Assembly (NCBI GenBank): GCA_001769125.1
Contig: MEOG01000105.1
Span: forward strand, 160,425 to 224,424
DNA from: Bacteroidetes bacterium GWF2_35_48
GTDB lineage: Bacteria > Bacteroidota > Bacteroidia > Bacteroidales > GWF2-35-48
Direction: 5' to 3'
DNA: 64,000 bases
The notes beneath the pieces are model-generated. The model was not told the DNA's origin. It made no database searches and saw only the letters and a list, made by a program, of their open reading frames with translations. Positions 30,028 through 39,554 of the stretch are shown one piece after another. How positions within the stretch are numbered: the first letter of the stretch is position 1; the number at the start of each line of letters is the position of its first letter. The translations under genes and the position numbers were made by a program.

Positions 30028-31845
30028 ATGTTTTCAAATCACTTACATATCTCTAAAAACCTCAATTTTTCATCGGTTCAGGAAATTATTGCTCTTTTTA
30101 CAAATATTGATAAAAAAATTTCTTCGCTTCATGAATGTTCTTCCGAAGACTTTTTAAAGCTCAACGCGCATTTCAAAAATTTCTTTAAACAAAGTAAAAG
30201 TATTTCCGGTAATGCAACAACTATATTTGACATTATTGCCGGCAAAGATAATCAGAGCTCATTTCAGGATTTGAATTCATTTCACAACAAACTTATTTCT
30301 CATCTTAATAGTTCTGTTGGAAAAGTTAATCAGAGTATAAGTACACTTGAGAAAATCTTTATGAATCTTGAGCTGATGTACCTGCCTTTGAAAAATTTCA
30401 AACAAAACCTGATGACGCTGAAATACCTTGGTACAAGTTTGAAAATAAACGGCGCATCTGTCAATGATGAAACAAAAGCAGAAGTTTTCGAGACAAACAG
30501 AAAAAAATTGGAAGAACTTATTATTGCTATTACATCTGTATATCCCGTTATTGACGATAATCTGAAAAAATTAAATGAAACGGTTAAATATTCTTTATTC
30601 AAATTACAGAAAATTAAAGACAGGAATACATTAAATATAGAAAACATTTTAAATCAGGTTCATTCATCCATTCATCTTTTATCTGAAAAGCATGAGAGTA
30701 CTGTAGAGCAAATGCCACGTTTAACAGTTAAAACAACTAATTGTTCTGATAGTATAGGTAAAATAATCGAAAACCTGCAATTTCAGGATATCATTCGCCA
30801 GAAAATGGAACATATTCAGAAAATGCAGAAAAATTTAGTGGGAGAACTTGAAACAATTAATATTAATGATAAAGATAATACGGATACAATTCAGGACGAA
30901 TATCTAATAAAAATACGTGACATATCAGGATTGCAGGCAGCAATACTACTGCATACAAACAACGAATATCAGAAAGCAATAGAAATTATTACGCGTAAAT
31001 TTATTGAAATCGGCGAAGACGTTTCTGATATATCAGAAATATGCCAACAGTTTTCAGGCTTAACTCATAATCCCGGTGAGACATTTTTTAATGAAATAGA
31101 AAATAAATTAGTTCATGCTTTATCTCTCGTGAGAAATTACGACAAAGCGAATGAAGAGTTTGCTTTTGAAGTGGACACCATTCATATTGAAATTGAAAAA
31201 ATGTCTTCAAATTTTGATCATGTTATTAAAATAGAATCAAAATTAAATCAGTTGGCTGTTAGTTTCGCCGACTATGTAGAAAATGATCAGCTATCGGGCG
31301 TTCGGCAATTAATCTCCATACTCGTTTCGGATCTTCAGGTTATAAAAGAAAATGTAAAACAATTATTTGATCAGACACTATCTTTAAGTATAAGTTTAAT
31401 ATCCGGAGAATCCTCTGAAGTTAATAACAACGGACAGCAAACGCTTACAATCAGCGAAGACATTCATGCAATTATTGGTCTGCTTGAAAATAATAATGCA
31501 AATGTCAATAAACTATTAAACGAAAATAAAGAGATAAGCGAACAAATTCTTTCTGAAATCAGAAACGCAATTAAGGAGGTAAAATATTACGATTATTTTG
31601 AAAAAGTTATTGAAGAAATAATCATCGAATTGAATTCAATATATTATAAATTAAAAACCGGAGAAGAATTCAATTATAACAAAGCAGACAGCCTGAAAGA
31701 TATTGAGAAGCTGTATACAACGCACAGCGAACGCGCCATTCATCATCACATGGTAAGCCGCGACGAAGAAAATATGGATATTTTCAAAGAAGTAGAAAAA
31801 ATAGATACAAACACAAGTGAAGATGATTCATTAGAGCTGTTTTAA
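30028..31845 (+). CDS. Long helical protein heading the che cluster, function unknown
   Basis: The protein has 605 residues, almost all predicted alpha-helix, with no signal peptide or membrane segment. No family could be named with certainty. Around residues 250-262 it has NLQFQDIIRQKMEHIQKMQ, similar to the FQD-x-x-(R/G)Q pattern seen in chemoreceptor-associated helical proteins and CheZ, the CheY-P phosphatase. A similar helical pattern (YYDYFEKVIEEII) occurs near the C-terminus. It is first in the plus-strand run leading to STAS, CheY and CheA, so a part in the chemosensory complex or CheY-P handling is plausible but unproven. Confidence 0.7.
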   Translation: MFSNHLHISKNLNFSSVQEIIALFTNIDKKISSLHECSSEDFLKLNAHFKNFFKQSKSISGNATTIFDIIAGKDNQSSFQDLNSFHNKLISHLNSSVGKVNQSISTLEKIFMNLELMYLPLKNFKQNLMTLKYLGTSLKINGASVNDETKAEVFETNRKKLEELIIAITSVYPVIDDNLKKLNETVKYSLFKLQKIKDRNTLNIENILNQVHSSIHLLSEKHESTVEQMPRLTVKTTNCSDSIGKIIENLQFQDIIRQKMEHIQKMQKNLVGELETININDKDNTDTIQDEYLIKIRDISGLQAAILLHTNNEYQKAIEIITRKFIEIGEDVSDISEICQQFSGLTHNPGETFFNEIENKLVHALSLVRNYDKANEEFAFEVDTIHIEIEKMSSNFDHVIKIESKLNQLAVSFADYVENDQLSGVRQLISILVSDLQVIKENVKQLFDQTLSLSISLISGESSEVNNNGQQTLTISEDIHAIIGLLENNNANVNKLLNENKEISEQILSEIRNAIKEVKYYDYFEKVIEEIIIELNSIYYKLKTGEEFNYNKADSLKDIEKLYTTHSERAIHHHMVSRDEENMDIFKEVEKIDTNTSEDDSLELF

Positions 31846-31866
31846 ATGATAGGTTTTGGCATGTAA

Positions 31867-31886
31867 ATACCTTGCATGCAAGGTAT
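31867..31886. repeat. 20-bp perfect palindrome in che spacer
   Basis: ATACCTTGCATGCAAGGTAT, a perfect 20-bp palindrome 21 bp after the stop of the helical-protein gene. It has the same centre TTGCATGCAA as the palindromes at 38575-38594 and 41973-41992 but other outer arms. Could act as a processing or termination hairpin. Confidence 0.8.
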
Positions 31887-31917
31887 CCACTTACCCAATC
31901 CCACAATAACACTATAT

Positions 31918-32229
31918 ATGTCAGAAATAAAAATACAATTAAGAAAAAATAAAAAAACGGGTGGCAATGCAACCATTACAGTTGAAGATGAACTGACACT
32001 GGATAATTTGCAGGAGTTCCGTGATAAAGTTATGGAGGTAGCAGAAACAGTACAGGCAATGAATTTTTATCTGCTCAATTTAAATGCAATTGATATTGCT
32101 GCAATACAGTTTTTAGTTGCTTTTCATAAACATTATGCTGCCGAAGGGAAATTAATAGATTTTCATTACGAACTTACAGATGATGCAAAATCGTTGTTAG
32201 CTAAAAGCGGATTTAATTTAACGAATTAA
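31918..32229 (+). CDS. STAS-domain protein of the che cluster
   Basis: From the ATG at 31918 (MSEIKIQLRKNKK) the protein has 103 residues, a single STAS domain. The 14 codons before it would translate the palindromic spacer and are not accepted. STAS proteins usually have a phosphorylatable Ser/Thr in a D-S-S/A-G segment; here the same segment reads NLNAIDIAAIQFLVAFHKH, with Ala in that place. It therefore may act as a scaffold or phospho-independent switch. Position between the helical protein and CheY suggests a part in the CheA complex; STAS genes in che operons occur elsewhere in Bacteroidota. Confidence 0.85.
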   Translation: MSEIKIQLRKNKKTGGNATITVEDELTLDNLQEFRDKVMEVAETVQAMNFYLLNLNAIDIAAIQFLVAFHKHYAAEGKLIDFHYELTDDAKSLLAKSGFNLTN

Positions 32230-32418
32230 AAATATTAATATAATAATGATGCGTGATTTTAATACAAATGCAACCTGCAACCTGCAACAAATGTCAACCT
32301 TAGTGAGTCTTAGTGTTCTTAGTGGCTTAGTGGTAAAATATTACATTCACCCTGCAACCTGCAACTTGCAACCCAAATCACACAACACAAATAAATACGT
32401 AAACATTTTAATAATTAT
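32230..32418. other. Spacer with CAACCTGCAACCTGC direct repeats
   Basis: Between the STAS gene and cheY lie GCAACCTGCAACCTGCAACA (about 32270) and CCTGCAACCTGCAACTTGCA (about 32350), framing TTAGTG words. These are frequent low-complexity repeats of the phylum; no gene is seen. Confidence 0.55.
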
Positions 32419-32793
32419 ATGAACAAAAGTATCTTGATTGTTGACGACTCTGAAAGTATTCGCGAAGTAGTCAGTTTTACCCTTGAAAATGCCGGGTACA
32501 GCGTATTGATTAGCAATGACGGTAAGGATGCACTTAAATTTCTTGATGGAAGAAAAATAGACCTGATCATTACCGACCTGCACATGCCGGAAATGGATGG
32601 TATTTCTTTAATAAAAGAAGTAAGAAGAAATCCCGATTACACACCTTACACGCGCACTCCTATTTTGTTTCTTACTACAGAATCACAGGTAGAAAAGAAA
32701 ATGGAAGCAAAAGAAGCGGGAGCAACAGGGTGGATTGTTAAACCTTTTGTGCCTGCAAAATTATTGGAAGCCCTTAATAAAGTAATGAGGTAA
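32419..32793 (+). CDS. cheY: Chemotaxis response regulator CheY
   Basis: The protein has 124 residues, a lone receiver. Acidic pair in SILIVDDSESIREV, phospho-acceptor Asp53 in LIITDLHMPEMDG, Thr in ILFLTTESQ and Lys in GWIVKPFVPAK complete the active site. The stop TAA and the cheA ATG share one base (TAATG), so translation is probably coupled. CheY takes the phosphate from CheA and normally acts on a motor switch. No flagellar switch is encoded in the window; its target might be gliding or pili. Confidence 0.93.
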   Translation: MNKSILIVDDSESIREVVSFTLENAGYSVLISNDGKDALKFLDGRKIDLIITDLHMPEMDGISLIKEVRRNPDYTPYTRTPILFLTTESQVEKKMEAKEAGATGWIVKPFVPAKLLEALNKVMR

Positions 32794-34871
32794 TGGATCA
32801 TTTTCAATCAAAATTTGTTGAAGAAGCAACAGAATTAATTGTTGACCTCGAACAGGCACTGTTAAATCTGGAATCAAACCAGAACGACAAAGAGTCTATC
32901 GGTTTAGTGTTCCGCGTTATGCACACGCTGAAAGGCAACAGTTCTATGTTTGGTTTCGATAAAATTGGTGAATTTACACACCATCTGGAAACTATTTATG
33001 ATTTCGTCAGGCAGGGGAAAATGAAACTTACAGATGAGATTTTTAATGTAACTCTTAAATCTGTTGATCATCTCAGCGCACTGCTTAACGACATCAACCT
33101 TACCGATCCTGTTAATAAGGATAATCATGTTTCAATAACACAACAAGTGCTTAATATAATTAATCTGATTGGTCATAATGATCTTAATACTTCTTCTGAT
33201 TTTTCAGGCAATGATGATGACTCTTATGGACTTTTTGAAGAAGCATCAACGTATCATATCTTTTTTAAACCTAAGGAAAATATCTTCAGTAATGGAACAA
33301 ATCCTCTCTTCCTGATTGATGAATTACATGGTCTTGGCCAGGTTAAAGCATATCCAAATCTCTCTTCACTTCCCGGGTTACAACAAATAAATATCTCCTC
33401 AAGTTACATTTACTGGGATATTTTCCTTTCTACTTACAAAAATGCAAACGATATTTCGGATGTTTTTATTTTTGTTGAAGACGACTGCGATCTTGTAATA
33501 ACAAAGCTTATAGAAAAAAATCTTTTTTTCAACGAATCTTTTTTTCAACGGATTGAAAGTCTTCTTAAAGAAAAAATAAATATCAATCTTATTGATATTC
33601 AGCAAATCGTTTTAAATACTATTGATAATACAAACGATCAGGTAGTTTTTGAAAATGTTAAAGAAGAAAAATTACTTAATGTTAATTCTCAAACTAAAGA
33701 AATAAGAGACATTAAAGATTCGTCTATCTCAAGCATTCGTGTTTCATCTTTTAAAATTGATGAAATGATGAATCTTGTGAGCGAACTTGTTACATCGCAG
33801 GCAAGACTCAGCCTGTTGGTTGAACATTACAACATTCCTGAATTAATGGCAATTGCTGAAAATATGCAAAAATTATCAAGGCAATTGCGCGATAACGCTT
33901 TCAGTATATCTTTAATTCCTCTTCAAAGCATTGTTACTCGTTTTCAACGCTTGGTAAGAGACCTTTCACACGAACTGAAAAAAGATATTGAATTTATTAC
34001 CGAGGGTACTGAAACAGAACTCGACAAAACCATCATCGAAAATCTTACAGACCCGATCATGCATATTTTGCGCAACAGTCTTGACCATGGAATAGAAGAT
34101 GCTGAAGTGCGCACTAAAACAGGTAAACCTGCAAAAGGAAAAATTATTCTCAGCGCATTTTATTCAGGGGCGTATGTTTATATTGAAGTGAAAGACGATG
34201 GCGCAGGTATTAATCCTGAAATTATAAGGGAAAAAGCAATCAGCAAAGGTCTTATTGCTGCGGATGCAAGTCTTACTCAAAAAGAAATTTTCGATCTTGT
34301 TTTTCAGCCCGGATTTTCTACGGCAAAAGTGGTTACAGATGTTTCTGGGAGAGGTGTTGGAATGGATGTTGTTCGCCGAAAAATATCAGATATTCGCGGT
34401 GAGGTTGAAATAGATTCAAAAATTGGGCATGGGACAACCATTACTATTAAATTGCCTCTTACATTGTCTATAATTGACGGATTACTTGTTCTTATTAATG
34501 ATACATATTTTATCCTGCAACTCGCTGCTGTAAAAAAAATCTATTCTATAACGCATAAAGAAGTTCAGAAAGCGCAGCGAAACATGATAATTCTCGACGG
34601 CGAAAGCATCCCATTCTATTACCTCCGCGATGAATTTGAAATGGGCGGAACTCCTTTTGATGTAGAGCAGGTTATTGTTGTCATGTATCAGGATAGTCCG
34701 GTTGGATTAATTATAGACAAAGTTGTTGGAGAATATCAGGCAGTAATCAAGCCATTAGGCAAACATTATAAAAATCAGGACATGATCTCAGGTGCCTCAA
34801 TACTTGGAGATGGAACCATTGCCCTCGTAACAGATACAAACAAAATAATAAAAAAATGTTCCCGAGAGTAG
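32793..34871 (+). CDS. cheA: Chemotaxis histidine kinase CheA
   Basis: The protein has 692 residues, typical CheA. The N-terminal HPt domain has His44 in MHTLKGNSSMFGF. After a less conserved middle (about 110-300) come the dimerisation helices (MMNLVSELVTSQARL), the HATPase (LRNSLDHGIED, KDDGAGI, GRGVGMDVV) and a C-terminal CheW-like regulatory domain (LPLTLSIIDGLLVLI). It lacks an obvious CheY-binding P2 copy with known motifs, though the divergent middle could hold one. It is directly coupled to cheY upstream and followed at 95 bp by cheW. Confidence 0.96.
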   Translation: MDHFQSKFVEEATELIVDLEQALLNLESNQNDKESIGLVFRVMHTLKGNSSMFGFDKIGEFTHHLETIYDFVRQGKMKLTDEIFNVTLKSVDHLSALLNDINLTDPVNKDNHVSITQQVLNIINLIGHNDLNTSSDFSGNDDDSYGLFEEASTYHIFFKPKENIFSNGTNPLFLIDELHGLGQVKAYPNLSSLPGLQQINISSSYIYWDIFLSTYKNANDISDVFIFVEDDCDLVITKLIEKNLFFNESFFQRIESLLKEKININLIDIQQIVLNTIDNTNDQVVFENVKEEKLLNVNSQTKEIRDIKDSSISSIRVSSFKIDEMMNLVSELVTSQARLSLLVEHYNIPELMAIAENMQKLSRQLRDNAFSISLIPLQSIVTRFQRLVRDLSHELKKDIEFITEGTETELDKTIIENLTDPIMHILRNSLDHGIEDAEVRTKTGKPAKGKIILSAFYSGAYVYIEVKDDGAGINPEIIREKAISKGLIAADASLTQKEIFDLVFQPGFSTAKVVTDVSGRGVGMDVVRRKISDIRGEVEIDSKIGHGTTITIKLPLTLSIIDGLLVLINDTYFILQLAAVKKIYSITHKEVQKAQRNMIILDGESIPFYYLRDEFEMGGTPFDVEQVIVVMYQDSPVGLIIDKVVGEYQAVIKPLGKHYKNQDMISGASILGDGTIALVTDTNKIIKKCSRE

Positions 34872-34935
34872 AGACGTAGCACTGCTACGTCTCTCTCGAA
34901 GGGATTATCTCGTAAAGACGCAGCACGCTGCGTCT
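34871..34935. repeat. Two hairpins in the cheA-cheW spacer
   Basis: First: GAGACGTAGC (34871-34880), loop ACT, GCTACGTCTC (34884-34893), starting at the last base of the cheA stop. Second: AGACGCAGC (34916-34924), loop AC, GCTGCGTCT (34927-34935). Both have perfect 9-10-bp stems and similar outer parts but different inner bases. Either could shape or end the cheA mRNA. Confidence 0.8.
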
Positions 34936-34965
34936 CTCTCAAAGCATAACCTTAAACTAAATAAT

Positions 34966-35475
34966 ATGAGTAAAGAAGAAAAGAAAACCCTCAATTCGTA
35001 CTTGTCTTTCAAGTTGGGAGAAGAGATTTTTGCTGCCAACGTAAGCAAAGTTCTCAATATTCTTGAAATGACAAAAATCACGAAGGTTCCGAAAGCTCCC
35101 GAATATATGAAAGGAGTTATCAATCTTCGTGGCACTGTACTCCCAGTTGTTGATACCCGTGTGAAATTCTCAATGTCGGCTACTGAATTCACTACTAACA
35201 CTTGTATTCTTGTACTCGATATTGACATTGAAAGCGATTCGCTGCATGTAGGCGCATTGGTTGACGCTGTTCAGGAAGTACTCGAAATTGAACCACATCA
35301 AATTCTCCCTCCTCCAAACATTGGTAATAAATTCAGATCAGAGTTTATTAACGGAATGTACAAATTAAACGAAGAACAGTTTATCATGTTGCTCGATATG
35401 GACAAGGTTTTCTCTGTAGATGACCTGTTGGAAATCCGCGAAATTGCACCCGATGTCTATGCCGAAAATGCATAA
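34966..35475 (+). CDS. cheW: Chemotaxis coupling protein CheW
   Basis: The protein has 169 residues, a single CheW SH3-like domain: YLSFKLGEEIFAANVSKVLN, KVPKAPEYMKGVINLRGTVL and PVVDTRVKF are the family's signature stretches, and GALVDAVQEVLEI continues it. CheW couples chemoreceptors to CheA in the sensory array. It is followed 74 bp later by the chemoreceptor gene, an expected neighbour. Confidence 0.95.
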   Translation: MSKEEKKTLNSYLSFKLGEEIFAANVSKVLNILEMTKITKVPKAPEYMKGVINLRGTVLPVVDTRVKFSMSATEFTTNTCILVLDIDIESDSLHVGALVDAVQEVLEIEPHQILPPPNIGNKFRSEFINGMYKLNEEQFIMLLDMDKVFSVDDLLEIREIAPDVYAENA

Positions 35476-35549
35476 TAGTGTTCAAAACGCTAATTAATTG
35501 ACACATTAGCACATTAAAAAAATAAAATACTAACCTAAATTCGAAATAT

Positions 35550-38495
35550 ATGTTAAATAAAATGAAAATCAGAACAAAATTAATCCTCGGATTTCTGTTT
35601 GTTGCAATTATTGCAAGTATTATCGGGCTTGTAGGATACAGAGGAATATCACAAATCATGAAATCATCAGACGAAATATCCGTAGTTCGTTTGCCAAGTA
35701 TTCACGGGTTGTTTGAAATTAGTAACGGACAGAAATCTGTATGGATTGGTGAACGTGGATTAATCAACCGTCGTATGATGGATAAAGAAATAAGAAAAGC
35801 CCAGTATGATTATATTGAATTGGCTTTTAAAAATGCAGACGAAGGTTGGAAAATATATGAGCCTCTCCCTCAAACAGCAGAAGAAGCTGTTGAATGGAAA
35901 CTTTTTGTACCTCTTTGGGAGCAATGGAAAAAAGATCATCAAAAGGTAGTAGACCTGTCAAGAGAAAAGGATAAACTTATGAGTAACGGCATTGAGAAAG
36001 ATGATGATAAAATTACAAAGCTGGATAATGATGCATTTGAAGCGTCACTTAATGCACGACAGAGTTTTTTGAAAGCGGAAGAGAAGATTAATGCATTGAT
36101 TGATATCAATATAAAAGTTGCAAAAGAAGAAGAAGCTATAGCAGATGAAGCCTATAGCAGCGCTGCATTATTGCTGATAATTTTTATCATCATCGGTGTA
36201 ATTATTGCAATGGCTCTTGGTTTAATCATTGCTGCCAATATTGGAGGTATTTTAAAACAATTGGTTGAGGAAACAAAAAAACTAGTTGAAGCCGCTGTTG
36301 CTGGAAAACTCGACACACGTGCTGATGTTAATAAGACCAACTTCGAATTTCAAGAAATACCAAAAGGTATTAATGCGTGCCTCGACGCTGTTGTAAGACC
36401 TCTTAACGTAGCTGCTGAATATGTTGATCGTATTTCTAAAGGCGATGTTCCTCCGAAAATTACAGATAGCTACAATGGCGATTTCAACGAAATTAAAAAC
36501 AATTTGAATAAATGTATTGATGCTGTTAACCTATTGGTAACAGATGCTGCAATGCTTTCAAAATCTGCTATTGAAGGGAAATTAGATACAAGGGCTGATG
36601 CTAACAAACACGATGGCGATTTCAAAAAAATTGTACAAGGCGTTAATGATACATTAGATAATGTTATTCGTCCGCTAAACGTAGCCGCAGAATATGTTGA
36701 TCGTATTTCTAATGGTGATATTCCACCACGAATTACTGATTCATACAATGGCGATTTCAATGAAATCAAAAATAACCTGAACAAATGTATTGATGCGGTA
36801 AATATGCTAGTAGCAGATGCAAATGCACTTTCAATTGCAGCAGTTGAAGGTAAATTATACACACGTGCAAATGCAGATAAACATCAGGGTGACTTCAAAA
36901 AAATAGTTGAAGGGGTTAATGACACAATTAATTCACTTGTTGGTTTATTAGATAACATGCCGGCGCCTTCAATGATTGTAAATAATGATTATGAAGTATT
37001 ATTTATGAATAAAGCAGGAGCTGGTTTAAATAACACGACTGGTGAAAACTTGTTTAAATCAAAAACAAAATGTTGGGATCACTTCAAAACTGGCGATTGT
37101 AAAACACAAAATTGTGCTTGCAATCAGGCAATGCAAACAGGAAGAGATGCTTCCAGTGAAACAATCGCAAAACCGGGTATCCACAATCTGGATATTCAAT
37201 ACAATGGTGTGCCTTTGAAAAATAAAGAAGGTAAGATTATCGGAGCTTTTGAAGTTGTTATGGATCAGACTGCGGTTAAAACAGCCATGAGAAAAAACAA
37301 TAAAATAGGCTTATATCAAGAAACAGAAGCAGGAAAACTAAAACAAGCATTAACCCAATTTTCTCAAGGAGACATGGACATTAATATCAAAACAGAAGCT
37401 GCTGATCAGGATACCATAGAATCACAGAAAATGTTTGGAGATATTTACATTGCTGTAGACGAAACCAGAAATGCACTAATTGATATTACTGATAAAGCAA
37501 AACAAGTAGCTAGTGGAGACCTTACTGTTCAATTAAAACTCCGTTCTGACAAAGATGAATTAATCCAATCACTCTCTGAAATGGTAAAATCTGTTGCAGA
37601 TGTTGTTGGTCAGGTACAAGAAGCTGCAGATAATATTGCAAGCGCCAGTGAACAAATGAGTGCAAACGCACAACAGGTATCACAGGGTGCTACAGAACAG
37701 GCATCTGCTGCAGAAGAAGTATCTTCATCTATGGAACAAATGAGCTCCAATATTCAGCAGAATACAGAAAACTCTCAGCAGACAGAAAAGATTTCTATTA
37801 ATGCTGCAGAAGGAATGGAAAAAGTAAATAAATCTGCTCTTGAAAGTTTAAAATCTATCAAGGAAATTGCTAATAAAATTTCAATAATCGGAGATATAGC
37901 ATTCCAAACTAATATCCTTGCTCTAAACGCTGCTGTTGAAGCTGCACGCGCAGGAGAACATGGTAAAGGATTTGCTGTGGTTGCTGCTGAAGTTCGTAAA
38001 CTTGCTGAACGCAGTAAAGTTGCCGCAGAGGAAATTGATGTGCTTTCAAAGACCAGTGTTGAAGTAACTGAAGAAGCTGGAAAATTAATGCAAATAATTA
38101 TTCCTGATGTTGAAAAAACATCAAAACTCGTTCAGGAAATTACTGCTGCAAGTATCGAACAGAATTCCGGCGCTAATCAGATAAACAATGCTATTAATCA
38201 GTTAAATCAGGTTACACAGCAAAATGCTGCTGCAGCTGAAGAAATGGCTACCAGCACCGAAGAATTATCAAGCCAGGCAGATCAACTCAAAGAAATGGTG
38301 GGCTTCTTCAGACTTGATAACTCTAGTGATACAAAGAAAAAAAGCAGCCATACCTCGGTTGTAAAGCAAAAAAGTCAGGTAAAAACAGTTCAGAAATCAC
38401 ATACACAGTTATCGCACATGCCGATACACTCAAAAGGAATTCATCTGAATCTGCATGCAAGTGACACAAAAGACAGCGACTTCGAAAAATTCTAG
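35550..38495 (+). CDS. Methyl-accepting chemotaxis protein with tandem HAMP units and a Cys-rich PAS
   Basis: The protein has 981 residues. A membrane segment near 10-30 ([19 protein letters not shown]), a ~170-residue four-helix-type sensor region and a second membrane segment near 205-230 are followed by at least four HAMP-like units to about 470, two of them near-identical ([20 protein letters not shown] and [20 protein letters not shown]). A PAS-like domain near 470-580 has a Cys cluster ([19 protein letters not shown]). The signalling tip reads [18 protein letters not shown]. Methylation-type Gln/Glu-rich helices flank it, agreeing with CheR, CheB and CheD in the cluster. The ligand is unknown. 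Confidence 0.95.
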   Translation: MLNKMKIRTKLILGFLFVAIIASIIGLVGYRGISQIMKSSDEISVVRLPSIHGLFEISNGQKSVWIGERGLINRRMMDKEIRKAQYDYIELAFKNADEGWKIYEPLPQTAEEAVEWKLFVPLWEQWKKDHQKVVDLSREKDKLMSNGIEKDDDKITKLDNDAFEASLNARQSFLKAEEKINALIDINIKVAKEEEAIADEAYSSAALLLIIFIIIGVIIAMALGLIIAANIGGILKQLVEETKKLVEAAVAGKLDTRADVNKTNFEFQEIPKGINACLDAVVRPLNVAAEYVDRISKGDVPPKITDSYNGDFNEIKNNLNKCIDAVNLLVTDAAMLSKSAIEGKLDTRADANKHDGDFKKIVQGVNDTLDNVIRPLNVAAEYVDRISNGDIPPRITDSYNGDFNEIKNNLNKCIDAVNMLVADANALSIAAVEGKLYTRANADKHQGDFKKIVEGVNDTINSLVGLLDNMPAPSMIVNNDYEVLFMNKAGAGLNNTTGENLFKSKTKCWDHFKTGDCKTQNCACNQAMQTGRDASSETIAKPGIHNLDIQYNGVPLKNKEGKIIGAFEVVMDQTAVKTAMRKNNKIGLYQETEAGKLKQALTQFSQGDMDINIKTEAADQDTIESQKMFGDIYIAVDETRNALIDITDKAKQVASGDLTVQLKLRSDKDELIQSLSEMVKSVADVVGQVQEAADNIASASEQMSANAQQVSQGATEQASAAEEVSSSMEQMSSNIQQNTENSQQTEKISINAAEGMEKVNKSALESLKSIKEIANKISIIGDIAFQTNILALNAAVEAARAGEHGKGFAVVAAEVRKLAERSKVAAEEIDVLSKTSVEVTEEAGKLMQIIIPDVEKTSKLVQEITAASIEQNSGANQINNAINQLNQVTQQNAAAAEEMATSTEELSSQADQLKEMVGFFRLDNSSDTKKKSSHTSVVKQKSQVKTVQKSHTQLSHMPIHSKGIHLNLHASDTKDSDFEKF

Positions 38496-38521
38496 AAATT
38501 GCTGAATACATAAACTTCATT

Positions 38522-38594
38522 AGGTATGGCATTTGCCATACCTGATGAAATTTTTTTAATTTTCGGTATTGTACATCCGTTGCATGCAACGGAT
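38522..38594. repeat. Two hairpins after the chemoreceptor gene
   Basis: AGGTATGGCA-TT-TGCCATACCT at 38522-38543 (10-bp stem) starts 26 bp after the stop and is followed by a T-run, so it could be a terminator. ATCCGTTGCATGCAACGGAT at 38575-38594 is a perfect palindrome; its flanks GGTATTG and CAATATC can also pair, giving a two-tier hairpin. Confidence 0.75.
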
Positions 38595-38623
38595 ATGCAA
38601 TATCAATCTAAAACCAAAAAAAT

Positions 38624-39028
38624 ATGTCAAAACTCTGGAAAGACTCATACTCATTAGAAATTATTGAAATAGATAATCAGCACAAAGAATTGTTTAGAAT
38701 ATTTGAAGAATTATTGATTGCAATGTCTAAAGGCAAGGGCAATGAAATTGTCTTAAAAACACTAAATAATCTTGAAAATTATGCACAGATGCACTTTGGT
38801 GTTGAAGAAAAATATATGCAAAAATTTGGCTTCGAACAATTTCAAGACCATTTTGAAGCACATCAGTATTTTTATCAAAAAATTGCAGAACTGAAAAAGG
38901 CTTATCAGGAAAACAACCTTACAGTTGCAAAAGAATTGATGGATTTTTTAAATAAATGGGTCGGAAAACATATATGCGGAACCGATGCTTTATATAAAGA
39001 TTTATTCATTCAAAATAATGTTATATAA
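38624..39028 (+). CDS. Bacteriohemerythrin 1
   Basis: The protein has 134 residues and is one hemerythrin domain. All iron-ligand positions are in place: His in DNQHKELF, His and Glu in HFGVEEKYM, His-x3-His in HFEAHQYF, and His and Asp in HICGTDALY. Bacteriohemerythrins bind O2 at a di-iron site and serve oxygen storage, delivery or sensing. It comes directly after the chemoreceptor gene and has a near-identical neighbour, suggesting a recent tandem duplication and a role in oxygen input to the che system (inference). Confidence 0.93.
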   Translation: MSKLWKDSYSLEIIEIDNQHKELFRIFEELLIAMSKGKGNEIVLKTLNNLENYAQMHFGVEEKYMQKFGFEQFQDHFEAHQYFYQKIAELKKAYQENNLTVAKELMDFLNKWVGKHICGTDALYKDLFIQNNVI

Positions 39029-39041
39029 TTGGTATTTGTAA

Positions 39042-39062
39042 ATACGATGCAGAGCATCGTAT
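39042..39062. repeat. Hairpin between hemerythrin genes
   Basis: ATACGATGC-AGA-GCATCGTAT, 9-bp perfect stem. Outer bases GGTATTTGTA and TACAATACC can also pair, giving a two-tier hairpin with the same outer frame as that at 38575-38594 but a different inner stem. Confidence 0.78.
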
Positions 39063-39096
39063 CTACAATACCTAAACCACAAAAACCCCAAAAATT

Positions 39097-39501
39097 ATGT
39101 CAAAACTCTGGAAAGAATCATACGCACTAAACATTAAAGAAATAGACAATCAACACATTGAGCTATTCAAAATTCTTGAAGAATTGCTGAACGCAATGTC
39201 GCAGGGACAGGGCAATCAGGTTGTTCTGAAAATCATCAACAATCTTGAGAATTATGCACGTATGCACTTTGGTATTGAAGAAAAATATATGCAAAAATTT
39301 GGATACGAAAAATTTCAGGATCATTTCGAGGCGCATCAATATTTTTATAAAAAAATGGCAGAATGCAAACAGGCATTTCAAAGCAATAATCTTATTGTAA
39401 CAAAAGATCTGATGGATTTCCTGAACAAATGGATCGTTAAGCATATTTGCGGAACAGATACTCTTTACAAAGAGTTGTTTATTCAAAATAATGTACGATA
39501 A
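39097..39501 (+). CDS. Bacteriohemerythrin 2 (tandem paralog)
   Basis: The protein has 134 residues and is about three-quarters identical to the protein of the preceding gene; all metal ligands are conserved (DNQHIELF, HFGIEEKYM, HFEAHQYF, HICGTDTLY). The C-termini share FIQNNV and even the leader (ATTATGTCAAAACTCTGGAA versus ATATGTCAAAACTCTGG) is alike, so the pair arose by tandem duplication. Two di-iron proteins in a che cluster make oxygen the leading candidate stimulus. Confidence 0.93.
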   Translation: MSKLWKESYALNIKEIDNQHIELFKILEELLNAMSQGQGNQVVLKIINNLENYARMHFGIEEKYMQKFGYEKFQDHFEAHQYFYKKMAECKQAFQSNNLIVTKDLMDFLNKWIVKHICGTDTLYKELFIQNNVR

Positions 39502-39554
39502 AAATGATCTTTGATATTATTTATTTTCAATAGAAAAAGACTGTGATTTGAAAC

